From contig CAZKRY010000014.1 in the NCBI GenBank assembly GCA_964555355.1, positions 138,368-202,367 on the forward strand: a stretch of DNA of 64,000 nt, written 5' to 3'. Below, piece after piece: positions 45,202 through 53,686 of the stretch; positions within the stretch are counted from its first letter, which is position 1; each line of letters opens with the position of its first letter. This DNA comes from CAIKBL01 sp964555355 (GTDB taxonomy: Bacteria; Pseudomonadota; Gammaproteobacteria; Ga0077536). The position numbers and the translations under genes were made by a program. The notes under the pieces were generated by a model. The model was given only the letters and a program-made list of their open reading frames with translations, had not been told where the DNA came from and searched no databases.

Positions 45202-46134
45202 TCAATCTGGGAGCGGCCCACCGTGTTCCAACCAGGCGGCCGCATCAGGCGTTAACGCTTTTTTGACCGCCGCGTCGTATAGCGCGAGCTCTTCCGGCCC
45301 CAATACTTCGCGCCAGCGGCCGTTGGTGCCTTTGTTCATGAAGGTATTGCCACCTTCTTTCCATATCACGTGCGCCATGGGTTCGATGTTGGCGAAGTTC
45401 TCGCGCATCGAAGCAAACGAGATCCGCTCGAGCACCCCCGGAAACTGCGCTTCGTCGATCACAATCCCGAGGTACGTCGCGAGTCGCCGCACTTCGCCCG
45501 CCGGATCCCGCAACAGATCGCCGAAATGCATGAGGTAAATGTTGGGCAGATGCCGGAAATCCCACCAGCTCTGAAAATGGAAAAAATGCGACCAATACGG
45601 ATAGCCGTCGCGTTCCCAAGCGAAGGTGCCACGCGTGCACCAGGCGCGGAACCACTCCTGCAAGGTGCCGAGCTCAACCGGGAACGGACCGCCGGCCACG
45701 GCATCGAATTGACTAAACAACTGGATCGCCTGTGCCGAATAATTGGTGTGGTGGTTGTGCATCGACATAAACACATCACGCCCGTCGCGCCCCACCACTA
45801 CGTATTTGATGCGTGAGTCATACGGCATGCCGGAGAGCGGTAAATGCGTTTTAATTTGCCGGCGGTATGTTTGCGATTCGAGCTCCGCAAGATCGCCTGC
45901 CGCCGGCCGCATGCGCATTTCAAGCCACGGTCCCATGACCGCCACCGGTGCCGGAAACTTGCCGTCCTGAAACAGCAAGTTCGCGATGATGTTTTGGACC
46001 CACGTGGTGCCAGCCTTATAAGACGTGGAAACGACGATATCGTCAGGCCGATGCTTTAAGCGCAACCAACGCGAGCCTTCGAGAAGGTGATGACGATCGT
46101 AGGTATGGATATGTTCCGGGAGTTTATTGGTCAC
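45202..46134 (-). CDS. PAPS-dependent sulfotransferase-like protein
   Basis: 310 residues. The 5'-phosphosulfate loop is STSYKAGTTWVQNI (about residue 34), the basic TYRRQIKTHLPLSGMPYD stretch contains the usual catalytic histidine, the 3'-phosphate motif appears as VVGRDGRDVFMSMHNH, and a C-terminal KGTNGRWREVL carries the RKG.GDW-like loop. Sulfotransferase family 1 members move a sulfuryl group from PAPS to a hydroxyl or amine. It is the last gene in the run ECH-like, acyl-CoA synthetase, sulfotransferase (76 bases after the synthetase), so it may act on a lipid or aromatic product. Acceptor unknown. Confidence 0.85.
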   Translation of the reverse strand: MTNKLPEHIHTYDRHHLLEGSRWLRLKHRPDDIVVSTSYKAGTTWVQNIIANLLFQDGKFPAPVAVMGPWLEMRMRPAAGDLAELESQTYRRQIKTHLPLSGMPYDSRIKYVVVGRDGRDVFMSMHNHHTNYSAQAIQLFSQFDAVAGGPFPVELGTLQEWFRAWCTRGTFAWERDGYPYWSHFFHFQSWWDFRHLPNIYLMHFGDLLRDPAGEVRRLATYLGIVIDEAQFPGVLERISFASMRENFANIEPMAHVIWKEGGNTFMNKGTNGRWREVLGPEELALYDAAVKKALTPDAAAWLEHGGPLPD

Positions 46135-46211
46135 TGATTACTTCTTTTGATGATGCGGTGATTAAACGTTGATGCCAAAGCTTGCGCTCGTCGAGTTTCT
46201 CACGCGACAAA

Positions 46212-47846
46212 TTACAGGCTGCCGAGTTCTTCCGCCTGTTCGCGCAGTTTGTATTTCTGGATCTTGCCAGTGGCGGTTTTGGGGAGCTCTTGAAAGACAA
46301 TCGTCTTTGGCGCTTTGAAGTGCGCGATATTCTCTCGGCAATATTTTATGAGGTCGGCGGCGCTTACCTGCGGCGCGCCGGCCTTCAGCCAAACGAAGGC
46401 GCATGGCGTTTCGCCCCACTTTTCATCGGGGCGCGCAACCACCGCCGCTTCCAACACCGACGGATGTTTGTATAACACTTCTTCTACCTCGATCGATGAA
46501 ATATTCTCGCCGCCGGAAATGATGATGTCTTTGGAGCGATCTTTGATTTGGAGGTAGTTCTCGGGATGCATGACACCGAGATCGCCTGAGTGGAACCAAC
46601 CACCGCCCAATGATTCGAGAGTCGCTTTGGCATTTTTGAGATATCCGCGCATGACTACATTGCCTTTAAACATGATCTCGCCGATGGTCTCGCCGTCGCG
46701 TGGTACGGGCTGGAGTGTGTCTGGATCGAGCACTTCCAGATCTTGTAACACCGGATATCGCACGCCTTGACGAATTTTGACTTTCGCGCGCTCGGCCCGG
46801 GTCATCGTCGCCCATTCATCTTGAGGTGCACCGAACACTGCCGGCCCGTAGGTCTCCGTCAGTCCGTAGGTGTGGATGACTTTGAAGCCGGCGTCTTCCA
46901 TGGCATCCATGATCGCCGCCGGCGGCGCCGCGCCGGCCGTCATGACATTCACGGCGCCTTTGAGCGGGCGTTTTTCACTCGACTGTGCGTTGACGATGAA
47001 GTTGAGTACGATCGGCGCGCCGCAGAAATGCGTCACGCCTTCGTCCGCAATCGCGTCGTAGATATTAGGCGCGCTGATCCGGCGTAGACAGATATTGGTG
47101 CCGCCCTGCATCGCCAAGGTCCACGGGAAACACCAGCCACAGCAGTGAAAAAGCGGTAACGTCCACAGGTATACCGGATTTAACGGCATGCTCCACGAAA
47201 GCGCATTGCTCACCGCGTTTAGATAGGCCCCGCGATGGTGATACACCACACCCTTGGGATTACCGGTGGTCCCGGAGGTATAACACAACGCCATCGCCTG
47301 CCATTCATTGGTCGGCAATTCCCACGGTGAGTCTGGATCGCCTTCGGCTAACAGTGCTTCGTATTCAAGATTGCCGAGGCGATCGTGGCAAGGCGCCGCT
47401 TCGTCGGCAATGTCTATGACCAGGGGTTTCACGGTGCATTTCTGCAGAGCTTCGCGCATGACCGGCGCGAACTCGGTATCTATCAACACGGCCTTCGCCT
47501 CGCCGTGATCGAGAATGAATGCGATCGCATCGGCATCGAGCCGGATGTTAATTGGATTTAGTACCGCGCCGCAGGCCGGTACGCCGAATAGCGACTCGTA
47601 GAAGGCCGGAACATTGGTGGCCACGATGGCGATTGTATCGCCTAAGCCGAAGCCGCGCTTTTTAAGTGCCGAACTCAACCGCCGGCAGCGTGCGAAAGTT
47701 TCTCGCCACGTCCGGCGCACGTTGCCGTGAACTACGGCCGTGCGCTGTGGATACACCGAAGCCGCGCGTTCGATAAAAGACAGCGGCGAGAGCGGCGTGT
47801 AGTTGGCGGCACACTGATCCAAGTCTTGTTCATACATGTTAGCCAT
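46212..47846 (-). CDS. AMP-dependent acyl-CoA synthetase
   Basis: 544 residues. Signature ALCYTSGTTGNPKGVVYHHRG (given here as YTSGTTGNPKGV, about residue 190), YGLTETYGPAVFG (about 325), GWFHSGDLGVMHP (about 415), KDRSKDIIISGGENISSIE, and a C-terminal catalytic lysine in PKTATGKIQKYKLRE. It resembles the medium/long-chain type (ACSF2-like) used for fatty or aromatic acids; exact acid unknown. It precedes the sulfotransferase and follows the ECH-like gene (55-base gap). Confidence 0.93.
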   Translation of the reverse strand: MANMYEQDLDQCAANYTPLSPLSFIERAASVYPQRTAVVHGNVRRTWRETFARCRRLSSALKKRGFGLGDTIAIVATNVPAFYESLFGVPACGAVLNPINIRLDADAIAFILDHGEAKAVLIDTEFAPVMREALQKCTVKPLVIDIADEAAPCHDRLGNLEYEALLAEGDPDSPWELPTNEWQAMALCYTSGTTGNPKGVVYHHRGAYLNAVSNALSWSMPLNPVYLWTLPLFHCCGWCFPWTLAMQGGTNICLRRISAPNIYDAIADEGVTHFCGAPIVLNFIVNAQSSEKRPLKGAVNVMTAGAAPPAAIMDAMEDAGFKVIHTYGLTETYGPAVFGAPQDEWATMTRAERAKVKIRQGVRYPVLQDLEVLDPDTLQPVPRDGETIGEIMFKGNVVMRGYLKNAKATLESLGGGWFHSGDLGVMHPENYLQIKDRSKDIIISGGENISSIEVEEVLYKHPSVLEAAVVARPDEKWGETPCAFVWLKAGAPQVSAADLIKYCRENIAHFKAPKTIVFQELPKTATGKIQKYKLREQAEELGSL

Positions 47847-47901
47847 CGGTGATCTCAGATTGTTTTATAAGTTCGTCGGGACTCGCGCGCGAAAATTGCG
47901 T

Positions 47902-48696
47902 TTAGGAAAACCGGGGTACGCGCTTTTCAAAAAACGCGTCCAACCCTTCCCCCCCATCGTCGGCTAACAAGTTGCGGACGAGATCCGCGCTTGCGCACCG
48001 ATACGCGGCATCGAGCGGCTGGTTCGCCTGTTGATAGAACGATGCTTTGCCGAGCTTCATCGCATAACGCGATTTGCCGGCGAGTTTGCGCGCCAATGCT
48101 TGCACTTCCGTGTCGAGCGCGGCGTCGGCAACCGCACGATTGATCAGCCCGATCTGCGCCGCGGTGTCGGCCGTGACGAAGTCGCCGGTGAACAACATCT
48201 CGAGCGCGTGTTTGCGGCTCAGTGTGCGCGAGAGCGCGACCGCCGGTGTGACGCAGAAAAGGCCGTAATTGATGCCGGAGGTCGCAAATTTGGTGCTGTC
48301 GCCAGCGATCGCCAGATCGCAACTTGCGACCAATTGGCAACCCGCCGCGGTGGCAATGCCCTGCACTTTGGCGATGACGGGTTGCGGCAAGTTGACGATC
48401 GTCTGCATCATGCGCGAACAATCGGCAAGTAACTGGGTTAGGAAGGTGTGGTCGCGATGCGCGCGCATCTCTTTCATATCGTGGCCGGTGCAAAAGGCCT
48501 TGCCGGTACTCGCGATGACAACGACTCGGACACGTTCATCCTGCGCGATGTCGGCAAGCGCCGCGTTGAGCGCTGCCAGCATCTCGCTCGTCAGGGTGTT
48601 ATAGGTCTGCGGCCGATTGAGAGTCAGCGTCGCGATTCCCGATGAATCGGTGCGCAACAAACAGGGTGGGAGGTCGGTGGCTAATTGGGTGCTCAT
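47902..48696 (-). CDS. enoyl-CoA hydratase-family protein, ECHDC3-like
   Basis: 264 residues from the ATG at 48696. The crotonase oxyanion hole is AFCTGHDMKEMRAH (about residue 58). The region of the catalytic glutamates instead reads SGINYGLFCVTPAVALSR with KHALEMLFTG, which matches the ECHDC3-type subfamily, where the classical hydratase glutamates are missing. So hydratase activity is doubtful and a hydrolase or non-catalytic role is possible. It is upstream of the acyl-CoA synthetase on the same strand. Confidence 0.85.
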   Translation of the reverse strand: MSTQLATDLPPCLLRTDSSGIATLTLNRPQTYNTLTSEMLAALNAALADIAQDERVRVVVIASTGKAFCTGHDMKEMRAHRDHTFLTQLLADCSRMMQTIVNLPQPVIAKVQGIATAAGCQLVASCDLAIAGDSTKFATSGINYGLFCVTPAVALSRTLSRKHALEMLFTGDFVTADTAAQIGLINRAVADAALDTEVQALARKLAGKSRYAMKLGKASFYQQANQPLDAAYRCASADLVRNLLADDGGEGLDAFFEKRVPRFS

Positions 48697-48743
48697 GGGC
48701 GCTTCGCAGTGTGGAAAACTAAGTGGGTCGGTATTTAGGACGG

Positions 48744-49718
48744 TCAACCGAATTGCGTCAAGACATTGCGCTCGGCGAGTTTCTCGCCCAACGCCCGCAG
48801 CCATGGTGCCGGCTGGCGCGAGAGGTACACCACGGCCTCGGCTTTAGTCAGTGAATCATTCAACGCTGTGAGGCGGGATTCGATGAATTCTTCCTCGGAG
48901 CCCGCTCGCGCCAACTGACTGCGTGGGGCATCGCGCCGCCCAAATGCGGCGATTTCGCGCGGTACGTCCGAATCGACGTAAACGCCATCCGCGGCAAAGA
49001 GTGCCCGTAAAGTGCCGAGCGTTAATGCGTCGGCGGAGTCGCTCGTCACGGCAACTAATAGGCACAGCGCGTGTGGAGAATTTGTCGAGGTCTGACCAAG
49101 CAGTTCATGAAGCCGCTGCTCGGCTAAATCGATTTCGTTGGCAAGGACGCGCGCGGCGATTTCGCCACGCATGACCGACAACCAAAATCGCCGACGCGTA
49201 GCCGGCTCGGAAATTTTGGCCTTGACGGTGGCGCGGTGCCGGCGCGCGAAGCGCGCCAGCGCGCCGAGTCGCGCGGGCAGCACGGATTCCAACTGCGCGC
49301 GGAGCTCGGTGGCAAGTACCGGTGAGCTACCACCGGTCGAGCACGCGACGATGACCGGCGAGCGATCGACAATCGCCGGCAAAATACAATTCGAATGCGC
49401 GAGATCATCGACCGCGTTGACTGGAATGTTAGCCTGCTCGGCGCAACGAAAGACCTCGGCATTGACCGCGTCATTATCGGCGGCGGCGATGATGAGTCGT
49501 TGATGATTGACGAGACTTGGCACGAATTCTGAACGCCGTACGTTAATTTCGTTAGCTTCGGCGCGCGCGACCAACTCTGCGCACAAATGCGGTGCGACCA
49601 CTGTCACTTGCGCGCCGGCTTCTAGCAGTAGCGAGACCTTGCGGGCAGCGACCATACCGCCGCCGACCACCAACACAGGCCGCGCACAAAGGCGGAGAAA
49701 AACCGGTAAATAGTCCAT
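48744..49718 (-). CDS. siroheme synthase N-terminal domains with degraded SUMT tail (CysG-like)
   Basis: 324 residues from the ATG at 49718 (MDYLPVFLRLCARPVLVVGG). The Rossmann NAD site VLVVGGGMVAARK (about 14-26), the strand ending IAAADNDAVNAEV, and the NILP-like SNCILPAIVDRSPVIVACSTGGSSPV identify the precorrin-2 dehydrogenase/sirohydrochlorin ferrochelatase part (1 to about 205). Full CysG has about 460 residues with a C-terminal uroporphyrinogen methyltransferase. Here only about 115 residues follow, with a recognisable but eroded start of that domain (LLVAVTSDSADALTLGTLRAL, shortened to DALTLGTLRALFAADGVYVD) and no SAM motifs. A separate methyltransferase would be needed. Confidence 0.88.
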   Translation of the reverse strand: MDYLPVFLRLCARPVLVVGGGMVAARKVSLLLEAGAQVTVVAPHLCAELVARAEANEINVRRSEFVPSLVNHQRLIIAAADNDAVNAEVFRCAEQANIPVNAVDDLAHSNCILPAIVDRSPVIVACSTGGSSPVLATELRAQLESVLPARLGALARFARRHRATVKAKISEPATRRRFWLSVMRGEIAARVLANEIDLAEQRLHELLGQTSTNSPHALCLLVAVTSDSADALTLGTLRALFAADGVYVDSDVPREIAAFGRRDAPRSQLARAGSEEEFIESRLTALNDSLTKAEAVVYLSRQPAPWLRALGEKLAERNVLTQFG

Positions 49719-49849
49719 GCGGGATAGCGAAGGCTTGGGGTGGAGATTATCCCGGCGCGCGCAGAGCGGCACAACAGCGGGGTCGTTGAGCCGGGCATCT
49801 TATGCGCGCAGAATCAATTGACACGTCTAATATGCAACAGGAGACGGCG

Positions 49850-50788
49850 ATGGCCTACACAGCGGAGTACGAAAATTTCAAGTTCGGTGCGGTGGGCGCG
49901 GGGTTCGCCGGCAAACGCGTGCTAATTACGGGCTCGGGCAAGGACGGAGGCATCGGGCAGGCACTGGCACTCGCCGCCGCCGCGAATGGCGCGGCCGCGG
50001 TGGGCGTGCATTTCAACAGCAGTTATCGGGACGGTTTCGACTTGGTAGACGCCATTCGCAAACGCGGGGTGGCGGCTTTCGGCTTACAAGCGGATGTCAC
50101 CAATACCCGCGACCTATGGGCGTCGCGCAGCTACGTCATCGAGCAATTCGAGAATCACGGCCCGGATATTGTCATCTGCAACTCGGGCCTGACCGAAAAA
50201 GGCTATCGTTTCGGTCGCGCGCTGCCTGAAATCGAAGGTGAGAGCCGCGCGGAGCGACGAGCGCGCGTGCGTCGCGACTTTATCGAAAACCTAGCCGAGT
50301 CGTCGTTGGTCATGAACACCAAAATCGATGGCTTTGTCGCGATGACGCATTTGTGGGCCGGCGAGGCGGTGTATCACAAGCAACCGCTACAACTTCTCTA
50401 TATTTCCTCGATGCAGGCGATCGAACCCGGGGTGTCCGTGCCGGGCTATGTGGTCGCCAATTGGGCGGTGCTGAAATTGCCGGAGGTGCTCAAAGTCAAT
50501 CTCGGCAAGGCCAGCGAGATGGTCAGCGCGGCATGTTTAATGTTGCCGTTCATTCGTACCGGTATGACGGAAGAGTATGCGGATAATCCCAAGGTGTTTG
50601 GACGCTGGCAGCCGCGCATGTTGGAAACGTATGAAGCAGCGCGCAGTGTCTCGCAGCTGTTATGCCAGCCCGCGGCGGAGTTGAATCTGGGAAATTTTAA
50701 GCTCGGCGTTGGTGGTACGGCAGAGGCACTCAAGCTTGATTGGTCGCGCATCAATATCGACGTTAGTGAGGCGGCGTTGACTTGGTAG
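49850..50788 (+). CDS. SDR-fold protein with altered active site
   Basis: 312 residues from the ATG at 49850, chosen because CAGGAG lies ten bases before it. The Rossmann turn is ITGSGKDGGIGQALALAA (about residue 25), closer to the FabI-like/extended SDR type than the classical TGxxxGIG. The catalytic serine and tyrosine stand in register (SSM then Y 13 residues on), but the residue four after the tyrosine is asparagine, not lysine (YVVAN). The extra segment 130-165 (GESRAERRARVRRDFIE) is an insertion. A reductase function is therefore uncertain. It diverges from the siroheme synthase gene by 131 bases. Confidence 0.75.
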   Translation: MAYTAEYENFKFGAVGAGFAGKRVLITGSGKDGGIGQALALAAAANGAAAVGVHFNSSYRDGFDLVDAIRKRGVAAFGLQADVTNTRDLWASRSYVIEQFENHGPDIVICNSGLTEKGYRFGRALPEIEGESRAERRARVRRDFIENLAESSLVMNTKIDGFVAMTHLWAGEAVYHKQPLQLLYISSMQAIEPGVSVPGYVVANWAVLKLPEVLKVNLGKASEMVSAACLMLPFIRTGMTEEYADNPKVFGRWQPRMLETYEAARSVSQLLCQPAAELNLGNFKLGVGGTAEALKLDWSRINIDVSEAALTW

Positions 50789-50810
50789 GGGTTTCGATTT
50801 TCTTAAACTC

Positions 50811-50950
50811 ACCCTCACCCAACCCTCTCCCGCGTGCGGGAGAGGGTTTCCAAGGTCTCATCACTCCCGCGAGTGACGGACTCATTCCCACTCCCCTCCC
50901 GCTGTGCTTTATCACCCTCTCCCGCACGCGGGAGAGGGCTGGGGTGAGGG
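50811..50950. repeat. paired GGGAGAGGG palindromic repeats
   Basis: Two copies of a small palindrome face each other. The left unit (about 50811-50846) contains CCCTCTCCCG-CGTG-CGGGAGAGGG preceded by ACCCTCACCCAA; the right unit (about 50915-50950) contains CCCTCTCCCG-CACG-CGGGAGAGGG followed by CTGGGGTGAGGG. Each has 10-base perfect arms, and the two units are inverted copies of one another. They lie between convergent genes and may act as a two-way terminator. A third copy is near 53541. Confidence 0.85.
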
Positions 50951-50973
50951 TCTTAAAGCGCCACTCCCCGCGC

Positions 50974-52140
50974 TCAATCCTCGCGAAACGCAAATTTCGG
51001 ATCCGCCGCCCGGACATATACCGGATCGAGTTTGAGCTGTTTGCGGACGATGTTGGTGCCTTGCACAAGCGCGATACATTTGTACTGTGCGATGCGTCGC
51101 GATAAACCTTCGCGTCCAAAGCCGCAATCGGCAGTGATGATGAGCCGCTCGGGCGGTACATGCTCCAACGCTCTGCGAATGATCGACGCCACCAACTCGG
51201 GGGATTCCACCGTCGTGCGAGTATGATCGACAACCCCGATCGCGATCTTCTTCTTGGTTTTGATGTGCTTTAGAAGCGCCAAGTCGCGACCTTCATTACT
51301 CGCGCACTCAAGTCCGATGACATCCGCGTTGAGCGCCATTAAGTACGGCAGCGCGCGCTCATACGACGGACGCTCCCAATAAAAGCTCTGCTGGTTGGGA
51401 TTGCCCCAGCAGGTGTGCGCCCAGATTTCGGTTTTAACCCCTTCGACTTCACGATTGAACGCCTTGGTATAAAACTCGAGATCCTTCTCGCTGGCCGGCG
51501 GATGCGTGCAGCACGCGAAGTGGTGTGGCGGCTCTTCCATTTGGATGACCGGGCAGCCGGCATCGGCCAGCTCTTTGAGTTCTTCGTTCTGCGCGCAGGC
51601 GATGTCCCAAATCATGTCGTGGTCGTTTTTGTAATGCTCGTTCCACAACATCATCGGCAAACAGGTCGCGCTGATGGTGCCGAACTTGACGGGCTTCGAG
51701 GTCATCTTCTGCGCGGTTTTCCAGATCGCGGTGAAATGCAACGGCCCTCGGGTGATTTTGCCGGTCACCGCCGGTGGGTGATAAGCCTCTTGGACCTCGT
51801 ACAGAATATGTCCGGGTTTGAATTCCGCGTATTCGAGAAAATGCGATTTATCGCGAAAACCACTGATGCCGTTGAGACGCTCAATCGTATAGAAGAACCA
51901 CGAGCGACCGCCGACTTCCAGGTCGAAGCGGGTGTCGCCATCAGTAACGATATCGAGTCCTGCGCGTTCTTGTTCGTTGATGCACGCGGCAACGGAATCC
52001 AAATACTGTTCGCGGTACAGCGAGTCTCCCATGGCGACCTTGAACGGCCGGCCATGCAGGCTCTGGTTAAACCAAGTCGGTTTCGGGAATGAACCCACCA
52101 TCGCGGTGGGTAACACTTTGCCTTTGGTCGCTTTGTACAT
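50974..52140 (-). CDS. MetE-core zinc methyltransferase-like protein
   Basis: 388 residues, matching only the C-terminal half of MetE. Start MYKATKGKVLPTAMVGSFPKP (shortened to LPTAMVGSFPKP) is the MetE core motif. The zinc ligands of MetE are all visible: AHTCWGNPN (His and Cys, about residue 243), IGLECAS (Glu), and ITADCGFGR (Cys, about 340). So thiol activation is probably kept. Relatives include stand-alone methionine synthases that use methylcobalamin or corrinoid proteins and the epoxyalkane:coenzyme M transferase; which applies is unknown. GGGGAG stands nine bases before the ATG. Divergent from cysB. Confidence 0.85.
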   Translation of the reverse strand: MYKATKGKVLPTAMVGSFPKPTWFNQSLHGRPFKVAMGDSLYREQYLDSVAACINEQERAGLDIVTDGDTRFDLEVGGRSWFFYTIERLNGISGFRDKSHFLEYAEFKPGHILYEVQEAYHPPAVTGKITRGPLHFTAIWKTAQKMTSKPVKFGTISATCLPMMLWNEHYKNDHDMIWDIACAQNEELKELADAGCPVIQMEEPPHHFACCTHPPASEKDLEFYTKAFNREVEGVKTEIWAHTCWGNPNQQSFYWERPSYERALPYLMALNADVIGLECASNEGRDLALLKHIKTKKKIAIGVVDHTRTTVESPELVASIIRRALEHVPPERLIITADCGFGREGLSRRIAQYKCIALVQGTNIVRKQLKLDPVYVRAADPKFAFRED

Positions 52141-52264
52141 CTGGTTACTCCCCTTGCGTTATTTTAAGGCCGACTCATCATACGCCAGTCTTTAGGTAGG
52201 ACGGGACGGGGCAATCGCCCGGCGGATAGAATCGGCCTACTCCGTGATGGTTCGAAAGGTGCGC

Positions 52265-53239
52265 ATGAAGCTCCAACAACTCCGCTATATCTGGGAAGTT
52301 GCCCGTAATAACTTGAATGTGTCGACCACCGCCGAGCGGCTTTATACCTCTCAGCCCGGTGTCAGCAAGCAGATCCGGATGCTAGAAGACGAGCTAGGCG
52401 TGCAGATATTTATGCGCGCCGGCAAGCAGTACACCGATATCACCCCGGCCGGGCAGCAGATCATCAGCCTTGCCGGCAAGATCATGACCGAAGTCGATAA
52501 CATCAAACGGATCGCGCAAGACCAAAGTGACCAGAAGCGCGGCAGTATTTCTATTGCGACCACGCATACTCAGGCACGCTACGTCCTACCGCCGTTGATC
52601 AAAAAATTCATCAAAAAATACCCCGAAGTGTCGCTCCACATGCACCAAGGCTCGCCGCTGCAAATTGCGGAACTGGCGGCCAGCCATGCGGTGGATTTTG
52701 CGATTGCAACGGAGGCAATGGAGCTTTTCGACGGCCTTATCATGCTGCCGTGCTACCGGTGGAACCGGAGTATTGTGGTGCCGCCGGGACATCCGCTGAC
52801 CAAATTGTCCAAGTTGACGCTCCGCGTCATTGCCGAGTACCCACTTGTCACCTACGTCTTTGGCTTTACCGGACGTTCACATTTGGATGAGGCTTTTCGG
52901 CGCGAAGGCTTAGCGCCGCGCGTGGTGTTCACGGCCACCGATGCCGATGTCATCAAAACCTACGTCAAGTTGGGACTCGGAGTCGGGATCGTCGCGACGT
53001 TGGCTTATGACCCAGCGCAGGATGGCGATTTGGTCGCGCTCGATGCCTCACATCTTTTTGAATCAAGCGTGACTCGACTTGGCTTCAGTCGCGGCACATT
53101 CTTGCGGCGTTATATGTATGACTTTATTGAGCTCTTTGCACCGCATCTAACGCGTGATGTTGTCGATCGCGCCGCCACCGCGGCGAATCGAGAAGACGTG
53201 GAAGCGATGTTTGAAGGAATGGATTTACCAGCGTACTAA
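52265..53239 (+). CDS. cysB: LysR-type sulfur regulator CysB
   Basis: 324 residues, identical in size to E. coli CysB. The helix-turn-helix is MKLQQLRYIWEVARNNLNVS (first 20 residues), followed by TTAERLYTSQPGVSKQIRMLEDELG. The effector domain has IATTHTQARYVLPP (about 100) and FGFTGRSHLDEAF (about 202), residues linked to sulfate/thiosulfate and acetylserine binding. It activates cysteine biosynthesis genes. The ATG at 52265 gives the conserved start; in-frame codons from 52244 are upstream. Its last four bases overlap the convergent thioredoxin-fold gene. Confidence 0.95.
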   Translation: MKLQQLRYIWEVARNNLNVSTTAERLYTSQPGVSKQIRMLEDELGVQIFMRAGKQYTDITPAGQQIISLAGKIMTEVDNIKRIAQDQSDQKRGSISIATTHTQARYVLPPLIKKFIKKYPEVSLHMHQGSPLQIAELAASHAVDFAIATEAMELFDGLIMLPCYRWNRSIVVPPGHPLTKLSKLTLRVIAEYPLVTYVFGFTGRSHLDEAFRREGLAPRVVFTATDADVIKTYVKLGLGVGIVATLAYDPAQDGDLVALDASHLFESSVTRLGFSRGTFLRRYMYDFIELFAPHLTRDVVDRAATAANREDVEAMFEGMDLPAY

Positions 53240-53511
53240 GCCGCTACTCCGAAGACCTCGCGTACCATCTGCAAGTAGATGGTGTAAACCTCGGTGTGCG
53301 TGCCGTCTGCGACTATAAAGAACGGTGCCACACGCACTCCGTATTCTGCCGCGAGCTGCCAAGCTTCTCCGTCGGGCTCCCGTTCGTCGGCCACTAAAAC
53401 GCGATCGAGTCGCGCCCAGTATCCCTGTTTACGCAGACGCACCTCGACCTCCGCGCATTTACGGCAAGGCGTGCCATCCATTAACACCTTTTTAACGAAC
53501 GTAATATGCAT
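53236..53511 (-). CDS. small thioredoxin/glutaredoxin-fold protein
   Basis: 91 residues. A CxxC appears as GTPCRKCAEVE at residues 14-24, next to a strand-helix pattern, then EYGVRVAPFFIV with the cis-proline of the thioredoxin fold (about residue 62). Such short proteins are reductants or glutaredoxin-like. There is no signal peptide, so it is cytoplasmic. It converges with cysB with a four-base overlap; a role in sulfur metabolism is suggested only by that neighbourhood. Confidence 0.75.
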   Translation of the reverse strand: MHITFVKKVLMDGTPCRKCAEVEVRLRKQGYWARLDRVLVADEREPDGEAWQLAAEYGVRVAPFFIVADGTHTEVYTIYLQMVREVFGVAA

Positions 53512-53540
53512 TGGATATTTGAGTTCGGGGCAAGTGTTCC

Positions 53541-53577
53541 TCCCTCTCCCGCTCGCGGGAGGGCAGGGGTGAGGGGT
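53541..53577. repeat. GGGAGAGGG-type palindromic repeat, third copy
   Basis: TCCCTCTCCCGCTCGCGGGA followed by GGGCAGGGGTGAGGGG is a variant of the units at 50811-50950, with the same order palindrome then GGGGTGAGGG. It is in the 175-base gap between two minus-strand genes. No other structure stands out in the gap. Confidence 0.75.
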
Positions 53578-53686
53578 GAGGGGCTTCGGTTCTTCGGTAC
53601 CCGCGATACTAAGCAGCCACGTGACCTGTCGTTAGGCCAATTCGGTTTAAATATAGAACCCGTGTGGCCGTGGCCGGCCACACCCG

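Noticed and set aside
50811..50950. A CRISPR-like array
   Set aside because: Only two inverted palindromes are present, without regular direct repeats and spacers.
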